Source: Parachlorella kessleri
Taxonomy: Eukaryota; Chlorophyta; Trebouxiophyceae; Chlorellales; Chlorellaceae
Length of the DNA stretch: 11,286 bases
Reading direction: 5' to 3'
Assembly (NCBI GenBank): GCA_001598975.1
Contig: BBXU01003308.1
Span: forward strand, 1-11,286
Shown: positions 1-6,774 of the stretch, one piece after another
How positions within the stretch are numbered: position 1 is the stretch's first letter
Layout of the letters: each line of letters begins with the position of its first letter
Program-made: the position numbers and the translations under genes
The notes under the pieces: model-generated
Databases searched by the model: none
Seen by the model: only the letters and a program-made list of their open reading frames with translations
Told to the model about the DNA's origin: nothing

Positions 1-35
1 CCCCCCCCCGTCCGCCCCGCGCGCCCCGTGCGCAG

Positions 36-492
36 TACGAGGACCTGGTTGCGGCTGGCACTGTGACCACTTTTGATAATACCACAATCAACTTCTCATA
101 CAATGAGGATGACGAGGTGCTGGGAGAGTGGCAGGACAGGACCCAGGCCAAGGCCTATGTAGAAGACGCAGCTTACCCCTATGGCAAGGTGAGGCCATGC
201 CACACTGTCGCCAGTGGCGCCTGCTGTGCAGCAAGAAGACTCCCGCTGCAACATCCTCCAGCCAGCAGCCTGATGCTATTGTGAACAAAAGAACAGTATC
301 CTTACATGAAGTCATGGTTGAGGGCAGGCCGTCGCTGCCCTGCGTCTATCCTTTCGAAAGTGCCCCTGCTGCTATACACTGCTTGCCTTAGCCGCCTTGC
401 AGAGTGTTATTTACCCAATCCGGCCCTACTCCTGGGCTCCCAGGGGCTCCCCCAGCCCTGCTGCCAGCCCACCCTACACCGGGAGGCGCTAG
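36..492 (+). CDS. FAS1-like / Pro-rich secreted protein, copy 1 (3' part, two exons)
   Basis: Only the last two exons lie in the window: 36-188 and 403-492, with an intron at 189-402 (GTGAGG...TTGCAG). Both boundaries are phase 0 and align exactly with exons 3 and 4 of the two downstream paralogues. Exon 3 has the same 51 codons as theirs and encodes the second half of the FAS1-like domain (YEDLVAAGTVTTFDNTT..., then ...YPYGK). Exon 4 starts [13 protein letters not shown], the family's equivalent of the FAS1 H2 strand, followed by a very short Ser/Pro tail ending GRR and TAG. The protein is probably a secreted wall or matrix glycoprotein; NTT is an N-glycosylation sequon. The tail is only about 15 residues and lacks the terminal LKL of the paralogues, and codons such as GAT AAT ACC ACA ATC are less C-biased than theirs, so the copy may be relaxing. 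Exons 1-2 lie upstream of the window. The frame is open, so I call it a gene rather than a pseudogene. Confidence 0.72.
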
Positions 493-1985
493 CTGCGAGC
501 GTTTTCAGATTAAACTGCCAAGATTTCCAGGTGCCGTGCATTCGTGTCGGTGTGACAAATCACGGTGGTAAGTGCATGCCTCGTGACTGCGATAGAGACA
601 CATGTCAGTTGTGACTTGACTCTGGCCATTGCCACATCCCCCTGGTGTTATGACTCTGATTACCGACCGTTCATGTCTTAGGGCTGGTTCTCAGCTCTAC
701 CGGTGTGTTACTCATCTGATCAGACAAGGATCATGCCGTTCCCGTACCAGTGTACAGCGGTTAGGCACAAGCTGGGCCTTGATGTGATGCACATGGGGAG
801 TTCCCTGTCATATATCTGTTGTGCGGTTGTCCATTTGGACTCCCTGTTGGAGGTGCCTGCATGTGGTTGAGTCGTGTCTCCCTGGCCTGGCCATGCGAGG
901 CAGTGAAGAGCTACGAGAGGAAGGTGTGGTCTGCTTTGTAACATGTACAGTTTTTGATGCCACGGGCACTTGAAGGACCCGGCAGCAACCCTCGAGAAAG
1001 CAGGACCCAAATCAAGGCTTGTAGATGAGCAGAAAATCACAACAGTGCAAGCATATCTTTGCATGCCACACTGGAAAGGCACATCTGTGCATATCCCATC
1101 CATGTCGCAATCAGCTAAAGCGCTTAGGTTGCTGCGCCCCAGCAACCATACGCTTACTTCTAGGTGGTGTGGGGCTGTCCTCCATCCTGCAGACAGATGC
1201 TGTGAAGTTTACATGGAGGTCTCGCTGTGATCTTGGTCACACCCAGTAGCTCTGAGGCCAACCTTTTGACAACACGTGTAAACTCCAAGCCATCCCAGCC
1301 GACCATCTGCTAAAACCGCATGTGGCATTCGGGCCCAGTCACAGCCCACAAGATGTTGTGCGGCTCTCAACCTAACGGCAGCAGCAAGGGAGCGTCGTTA
1401 CGTCATCTATGCCCAGGGAGGCTGCCTTAAAGTCCCGCCTTGGAGGTGCCAGCACTGTGTGCAGGGAGGTCGACATGCACCTGTCACACAGCCGGCGGCG
1501 GCACCTGTGGACGTCTGGTCCAGCCTCAGTCGAGGCCACGTGGTGTTTCTAATAGCCTGCAGATGACTTGTTAGTAGTTTGCGTCCAGGCGGCTTGCGGT
1601 TGTGATATCACTTATAACTGAGGCAAAGCAGCCGCACGCAGCAGCACCACAAAGTGGCCCCAAGCCACCTTAGAAGGTATTCAGAACCCCAGGGTGGCCC
1701 TCCCGATACTGCTGCATACCACAGGGCCTACCTGGCACACACGCATCTCTCACAGCCGAGATGTGCCGACCAACGAGTCAAACACCTTCTTGGAAGGCAA
1801 CCCGCTCCGGCCACCAGGCAGTTTGCCTTGATCTTCAGATGGGCACCTGGAGGGGTTTTATGCGGACTGTCTCTGGGCAAGTTCTGTTGCTGCAGGTGCC
1901 ATCATGTGCCATCACAGCCGTGTCCTGCGAGCGCCTGTGGCCCCTAGGAAGCCCAGTACTGGCTGCTTAGGCAAAGATGCTAGTA
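493..1985. other. Intergenic spacer between copies 1 and 2
   Basis: I see no convincing gene here. The open frames are short, lack recognisable domains and have no paralogue support. The first part (about 545-590, with a GTGACAAA motif) faintly resembles the 3' flanks of copies 2 and 3, as expected for a 3' UTR or downstream region. Around 1925-1950 the sequence begins to resemble the stretch before copy 3 (about 6400-6430, GAGCGCC.GTGGCC..AGGAAGC pattern), which marks the upstream edge of the duplicated unit. Unlike the spacer behind copy 2, I found no kinase relic here. Confidence 0.5.
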
Positions 1986-2040
1986 AGAACTGGCATGGAA
2001 ATAACAAAGATAGTTTATTGGGTTAGTTAGAACTGGCATG
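1986..2040 (+). repeat. 12-bp direct repeat upstream of copy 2
   Basis: AGAACTGGCATG occurs at 1986-1997 and again at 2029-2040, 43 bp apart start to start, with an AT-richer stretch (ATAACAAAGATAGTTTATTG) between. It lies about 200 bp upstream of the TATA-like box of copy 2. I did not find it before copy 3. It could be a paired regulatory site or a footprint of a small insertion; function is unknown. Confidence 0.4.
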
Positions 2041-2185
2041 TGGAACTAGCAGGCCAGCGGTGTAATGCTAGCAAAGTCTTAAACGAGTTTGATCAAGATG
2101 GGGCGGCTGGCGGTAGTAAACGTGTGCCGGCAATGCCGATTGTGCTTATTGGCTCACACGGTAGTCAGTCCTACGTGGAATCAGG

Positions 2186-2346
2186 CGCAAAAATCTGCGT
2201 GACAATGTGCTGGTACTGCAACGGGCGAGGCGCCGGGCCTATAAAGACGGCCCTCTTCTTGAGCAGGACTCCAAACAGCGCCCCTGCTCGGCCCCTGCCT
2301 AGTTGTCCCGCACGGAACACACAGATCACTTCAACTCGGTTCTGCT
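2186..2346 (+). promoter_or_regulatory. Core promoter and 5' UTR of copy 2
   Basis: A TATAAAG box lies at 2240-2246, about 100 bp before the ATG at 2347. The block from the AAATCTG.GTGACAATGTGCTGGTACTGCA motif through GGCGAGGCGCC.GGCC to the TATA region is strongly conserved before copy 3 (about 6612-6667). Preservation in two paralogues whose introns have diverged supports a regulatory role. The transcription start is probably about 25-35 bp past the box, giving a 5' UTR of roughly 70-80 nt; that last figure is inferred from typical TATA spacing. Confidence 0.6.
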
Positions 2347-4113
2347 ATGAAGCGCTTCAGCGCATCGGCCTGGCCTTGGGCCCTGGTGCTGCTGGCTTCC
2401 ATCGCTCGCGCAGCCCCGTCGCCAGCCTATGCAGAGCCGTCTCCCTCGCCTGCTTACGGGGACTATCCACCTGATTACGACAGCGGCTGCTATACCAACC
2501 TGACGACGTGGTTCGACTACAACCCCCGCTATAACTACTTGTATGAGTACCTTTACCAGTACCACCCTGGTGAGTAATCCAAAGCCCTTTGGAAGATGTT
2601 CTTTCGATTGTGATAATCAGTGACATGCAGCTGACAAGGTTGGGTGCCAGCTAGTGGGTGTGGGCTAGCCTGAGCTCTTGAAGCCTCCCCGGGGTTCCGC
2701 TTGGGGGTCTTTGTTGGCTGCTGTAGCAGGGAGTACAAGTGGTGAGCAACTCTGAAGAGGTGGTCCTGCTCACACGTCTACCCCACCCTTGTTGGCGTAC
2801 TGGCCCTCCCTTAAAAGAATGGAACCCCCAGGGCCTTGTCGTTGAACCTGCACTAATGGTGCTCCTTCCCTGCAGAGGTCCTGTCTGGTGACTACCCTGT
2901 CACCATCTTTGTGCCCATCGGCAGCAACAAGACCTGGGAGGACGCTGGGTGGCCCCTGTCCCTGCCCCCCGCATTCTACCCCCGCCTGGTGGTGCCATAC
3001 GTCTACAAGTCGGTGAGTGCTGTCATCTCACAAGAAGTCAGAAACTGCGCATGTGTCGCTCGGGGGAGAAGGTCGATAACCAGGTTCTTCGATGTGTTGT
3101 GTTGTGGCACAGCTCAGTCAGCTGCCCTTCATGAACCCCATCAGCAGCCGGCTTGTGCAAGCTTGCCTCTGTGCTACATATGTTTGCGCCAATGTGCTAC
3201 AGCGGATGTACTGTCAATACTGGAAGGAAGACATGGCCCTTGCCTGCAGTATGAGGAGCTGGTTGAGGCCGGCAGCGTGACCACCTATGACAACACCACC
3301 ATCTACTTCTCCTACAACCAGTATGAGGAAGTGCTGGGAGAGTGGCAGGACAAGACACAGGCCAAGGCCTATGTGGACTATGCTGTCTATCCCTACTGCA
3401 AGGTGAGCAGGGCGCCGAGACTGGGTTGATGGACATGTGTGCTGTAGTCTGCACAACTGCGCATGCCTGGCTTGGCCCACAAACTTAGCTGCATGGCATA
3501 GCAGTCAATGGCTTGTGCTTGCCTTGGCCGCTGCCTCTGCTGCCAGCTAAACCCACAGCCCTGCTCTGTCAACCAAGGCTGCCCATCACCTCCAAGGTGC
3601 TCCTAACCTGTCGAGGGGAGCTTGCAACCATGCTCGCTTCACGTCCTCAACAGTGCTGCTGCAACTGACCCCTTGCTGCAGAGCGTGATCTACGCCATCC
3701 GCCCCTACTCCTGGGCTCCAAGGCCCTCCCCCAGCCCCGTGGCCAGCCCCACATACAGCCCTACCCCCGTGCCCAGCCCCACCTATAGCCCCACGCCCGT
3801 GCCCAGCCCCACCTACGTGCCCAGCCCTACTTACAGCCCAACCCCCGTGCCCAGCCCCACATACAACAGCCCGTCTCCAACCTACAACAGCCCGTCTCCA
3901 AGCTACAACAGCCCCTCCCCCATCTACGATAGCCCCAGCCCTTCTCCAACGTACAGCCCCAGCCCTGTCTACAGCCCGCCCTACAACACCCCCAGCCCAA
4001 CCTACGAGAGCCCCAGCCCTGTCTACAGCCCCCCGTACTACCCTAGCCCCTCTCCCACCTATGAGAGCCCCAAGCCCACACCCTCACCAGCCTACCGTCG
4101 GCTGAAACTGTAA
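2347..4113 (+). CDS. Secreted FAS1-like domain protein with long Pro/Ser/Tyr-rich tail, copy 2
   Basis: Four exons: 2347-2569, 2876-3012, 3250-3402 and 3682-4113, with GTGAG donors and CAG acceptors, intron phases 1, 0, 0, and 314 residues. Residues 1-22 form a signal peptide (MKR, then a [10 protein letters not shown] core, likely cut after ARA). A Tyr-rich linker follows (about 35-73, with [11 protein letters not shown] at 62-72). The divergent FAS1-like domain spans about 50-183: [13 protein letters not shown] matches the H1 box (usual TvFaPtn.a), SVTTYDNTT is the middle strand, and [11 protein letters not shown] sits where family members have GviHvid.vL.P. Sequons are N51, N92 and N135. 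Residues 185-308 are extensin/HRGP-like repeats such as [10 protein letters not shown] and YNSPSPT, ending YRRLKL. The only cysteines of the mature protein are C48 and C170. The likely role is an O- and N-glycosylated cell-wall or matrix protein; single-FAS1-plus-tail order differs from Volvox algal-CAM, which has an N-terminal extensin-like region and two FAS1 units. The FAS1 call is by motif only. The start is fixed by the signal peptide and by copy 3. Confidence 0.85.
3724..4092 (+). repeat. Degenerate coding tandem repeats in the HRGP tail of copy 2
   Basis: The tail-coding part of exon 4 is built of in-frame tandem repeats: a 30-bp unit encoding [10 protein letters not shown] near the start, then a 21-bp unit encoding YNSPSPT/S/I, then looser [10 protein letters not shown] and SPSPTYESP units. 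The matching region of copy 3 is about half as long and irregular, and copy 1 has almost none. This points to length change by unequal exchange or slippage. Alternating Ser-Pro is the known type of signal for prolyl hydroxylation and arabinosylation/arabinogalactan addition in green-lineage HRGPs, and the evenly spaced Tyr could cross-link. Confidence 0.85.
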
Positions 4114-4190
4114 TCATGCGATGTCTGGACAAGAGCTCTGCACCCAATGGCGGTTGAGGCAGAGGCCCGGACCTGGAGGCGTGCTATCAG

Positions 4191-4228
4191 AATAAATGAA
4201 AGTGCAGTGTGATGTTCGCACTTTTATT
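4191..4228 (+). terminator. Possible 3'-end element of copy 2: AATAAA plus hairpin
   Basis: About 78 nt after the stop, AATAAA (4191-4196) is followed by an inverted repeat: AAAGTGC (4199-4205) pairs with GCACTTT (4218-4224) over a 12-nt loop, and AATAA/TTATT can extend it. Green algae commonly use TGTAA instead; a TGTAA overlaps the stop codon at 4109-4113, which is too early to be the main signal. The placement suggests a 3'-processing structure, but it is not clearly conserved behind copy 3. Confidence 0.35.
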
Positions 4229-5337
4229 CGCATGGCCCAGTGGGTGGCAGGTAGTGCGAACAGGGAGTGAGAGTTGAGCTGGACTGACAGAGCTGGATGC
4301 AGAATGTGCCTGACTATTGCCCGAGTGCTGATCCAGTACTTCTCTCCCCAATTATTTTGTTATCTTTCTTTATGTGTCACGGTGACAAACGGGTGACAAA
4401 GGGGTTCGTCAATGGTTGTCTGACGTGAACACTTCTGATGTGAGCCCAGCTTTAGCACAGGTATTGGCTGGCAAGGAGAGTTGCTGGCCCAAGCATTGTT
4501 GTGCCAGAGTTGCTTGCAATCCGCCGACCTTCAACATAGCTCATCTACAATACCACCGCACACCGTATTGTGATGCCACCACACACCGTTCAGATGTTGC
4601 TGCAACGCCAGGCTATGTTAGTATGCAGCTCAGGTTTCATGTAGGGTTGGTGTTACTGTAGGCCTGCACGTACATACAGAGGGGGGAAGGCAGGCAGGCA
4701 GGCCTGCGCAGTCTCTCACATCCATATACGCACAAGGACAAGAGCACGACATGTCAGCAAGAAACCAAGAGTTGGGATCTAGTTCAGCACCAGAGAAGGA
4801 AGATGCTGACTACAAGAGAGGAGGGAATGCTGTTAGGCCATTTGCAAAAACATGACCCCATGGCATCAGTCCCAAAGTCTAACAGCACGCACCCCAATGC
4901 AGTTTGACAAACACCGCCTCACCAGGTCAAAGAACTGCACACGCTATGCGATGCTCATATACGCTAATATGCAACTGATGCGCTGCAACATGCGCTCCTA
5001 GCTAGCCTGCTCAGCACCACTACACGGCTGTACAGGCATCCCAGACTGTCCCTTCGAATTGGTTGTCGACACCACCTCTGCTGCTCTTTTGCCCCCAACC
5101 CAAACCAAACACCAAGGACAGGCGCTTGCTGCATACAGCCGACGGACATCACCACCAGGCCTACCAACCCCATGGCCCTAGCCTTTAGCTACCTTGCCAC
5201 CATACCTTCAGAACGCAGCAGCCAGGGATGCTAGAGGCTAACGAATCGCTCCTGCTGCACTGCTACTGTGGGTTCCCAAAGCAAGGCGGTCCCTGCTCCG
5301 CCTCATATGTATGCTTGCCAGCCCCTACCTCCACAGG
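4229..5337. other. Downstream spacer of copy 2, homologous to that of copy 3
   Basis: I see no credible gene here. Patches match the region behind copy 3 in order: GTGACAAA...TCATGGTTGT (about 4382-4420 with 8500-8530), TTAGCACA..TACTGGCTGGCA (about 4451-4473 with 8560-8582), AGGCAGGC...GCAGTCTC...AAGAGCACG (about 4690-4750 with 8757-8812), and CTCCTAGCTAGCCTGCTCAG (about 4993-5012 with 9062-9081). It is therefore the non-coding middle of the duplicated unit. It also has a TGTCAC-G-GTGACA inverted repeat (4375-4387 lies within it) and a short AGGC microsatellite near 4690. Confidence 0.6.
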
Positions 5338-6180
5338 CTGGCTACCAGGCCCTACAGGCGAGGCGCCCCCTCTGTGCCTGCCATGGCCCCCGCTACGCAA
5401 AGTCGCATCTGACGTCCCGGAAACGGACTGGGGGGCCCTGAGCGCTGCACCTGTGGACTGCGCCCTACCACCTGGCCAGTTGACCACTCGCCGCCGAGCT
5501 CAGGGCAAGCACAGACAGGGCTCTCTCCTCCGGGGTCATGCCGGCTCTACAGCCACGCCGGCCCTGCTGTGCGTGGCACCCGAGCCCGCTTTGCGCAGGA
5601 AAGCTGCGATGCTGGCGCCGGCGCCAGGTCGCATGCTGCCTTGGACGGCCACGAGAAGGAGACGTCGGGGAGGTCGGTGCGGAACGCAGGCGCTCACTCA
5701 GTGACTCCCACAGGCGTAATAAATGTATAATACGAGTTGAGCCGCACCTCAAGCTGGGTGGCACTGCAATGGGCAGCTTGCGGGGATCAGCTGCAAGGCA
5801 TCCCAGCACCAGAATCTGGGGGTCTTCCCGGGCAGCCTTTGGACACCCTGCACCACAAGCACGGTGCAAGGGTGCTGTGCTGTCAAGGTGGGAGAAGTAC
5901 ACACAGCATAGGAAGCACGCGGACAAGTAAACCGTGCTGGAGAGCACATATGGAGCAACAGGAAGCCATTGCACCTCACACTCACTGCAAAATGAAAGCC
6001 CAATATACCTGCCGCACACAGTGGAGGCCATTAGCCGCCGCCACTATAACACGGTTACTGACAGCAGGCTGGTTTTAGGCAACGATGGGGCCATCAACTT
6101 CCCCACAAGGCTTAAGCTTGAAACTATCTGACGTTTCGTTAGCGCCCTTGCATGAGAGCCTCCCCAGAGCAACCTCTTCA
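5338..6180 (-). pseudogene. Decayed copy of the kinase 3' end (exons B and C)
   Basis: Read on the minus strand, this matches the kinase gene at 9603-10470. GCTACCAGGCC.T at 5341 matches 9618; CGTCCCGGA and GTGGACTGCGCCC recur in order through the tail. A recognisable subdomain XI runs CPKAAREDPQILVLGCLAADPRKLP (about 5780-5855) against CPEEARTLMLECLEGDPRKRP in the kinase. The exon B relic lies at about 6127-6180 (TGCTCTGGGGAGGCTC). It is broken: the near-invariant Arg of subdomain XI is Leu, small indels shift the frame after it, there are stops near 5720-5735 (TAATAAATGTATAATAC on the plus strand), and the exon B splice donor is GTCAG|AT instead of GTCAG|GT. No catalytic core is present. 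It is a passenger of the FAS1-gene duplication. A long minus frame (5465-6031) survives but does not encode an intact kinase end. Confidence 0.8.
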
Positions 6181-6252
6181 AGCCCCTACATGTATAGCAT
6201 GTTGCCGGCTCACCAATCCAAAGCCCCACCAACCTGTGAACCGCTTGACAAG

Positions 6253-6288
6253 CAGGTGATCACCTGCGGTGATCACCTGGTCATGACC
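6253..6288. repeat. Cluster of three consecutive palindromes
   Basis: GGTGATCACC occurs at 6255-6264 and 6268-6277, then the related palindrome GGTCATGACC at 6279-6288; the first extends to the perfect 14-mer CAGGTGATCACCTG (6253-6266). CCACCTGGGGACCACCTG follows directly. The cluster lies between the end of the kinase relic and the start of sequence shared with the upstream side of copy 2, that is, at or near the duplication junction. It is absent from the corresponding stretch before copy 2. It could be a dyad protein-binding site or a recombination-prone cruciform; function is unknown. Confidence 0.7.
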
Positions 6289-6611
6289 ACCTGGGGACCA
6301 CCTGCGTCACCAACATCGTGAAAGGCGATCTAGCGACACCAAGCAGTTTTGGCTACTGATCCTCCAGCACGGCCACCCTGGCAGGAGGCAGGGCGCCACG
6401 TTCTGAGAGCCCGTGTGGCCTTAGGGAAGCACAACTCGGCAAGGGGCAGGTAGTCTGATACTAATAAACATTCATCAATGGGCGACTGACCAGTGTCACC
6501 AGCGCAAAGGGAGGCGCTGACGGTAGTATGCCGACGGATGCCGACAGCGCAAGACTGGCTCGATCGTGGCACACAAATTGTGTCAGTCAGGGCTACGTGG
6601 AATCCAGCACA

Positions 6612-6774
6612 AAATCTGTGTGACGATGTGCTGGTACTGCATCTGGCGAGGCGCCAGGCCCATAAAGACGGTCCTGTTCTCTAGCAGTGTGCCGAACCAC
6701 AGCGTTCCTACTCGCACCCTGCCTGTTCTGGTCATACGAACCACACAGGACAGTGGACCCACACCTGTTCCGCC
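6612..6774 (+). promoter_or_regulatory. Core promoter and 5' UTR of copy 3
   Basis: This is the block conserved with the copy 2 promoter: AAATCTGTGTGACGATGTGCTGGTACTGCA, then GGCGAGGCGCCAGGCC and a TATA-like CATAAAG at 6661-6667. The first TATA base is C here but T in copy 2, so this promoter may be weaker or use a different start. Box-to-ATG distance is nearly the same in the two copies (about 107 and 114 bp). The start codon context is CCGCCATGA. Confidence 0.55.

Larger units (their letters stand above)
1925..6180. repeat. Segmental duplication, unit 1 (promoter + copy 2 + kinase relic)
   Basis: This block is collinear with about 6405-10470: upstream region, promoter, all exons and introns of the FAS1-like gene, downstream spacer, then the antisense kinase 3' end. 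The offset is 4428 bp at the ATG and about 4.28 kb at kinase exon B; the difference is largely the longer tail in copy 2 and indels. Introns and spacers have drifted while promoter and exons 2-3 remain close. The edges are approximate and were judged by eye. Confidence 0.7.

Noticed and set aside
1654..1947. 97-codon plus-strand frame in the spacer before copy 2
   Set aside because: There is no recognisable domain, no paralogue behind or before the other copies, and no promoter or splice support.
2911..3429. 172-codon plus-strand frame
   Set aside because: It is exons 2 and 3 of copy 2 read through the intron between them. Consensus GTGAGT and CTGCAG sites and exact correspondence with copy 3 support splicing.
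3724..4092. Regular repeats as a possible CRISPR or satellite
   Set aside because: The units are in-frame codons for Ser-Pro-Tyr peptides with no spacers, so this is a coding repeat.
5228..5704. 158-codon plus-strand frame
   Set aside because: It is the opposite strand of the kinase relic; GC-rich antisense frames are expected to stay open by chance.
6253..6288. Palindromes as a transposon terminal repeat
   Set aside because: No matching inverted end, transposase fragment or target-site duplication was found nearby.
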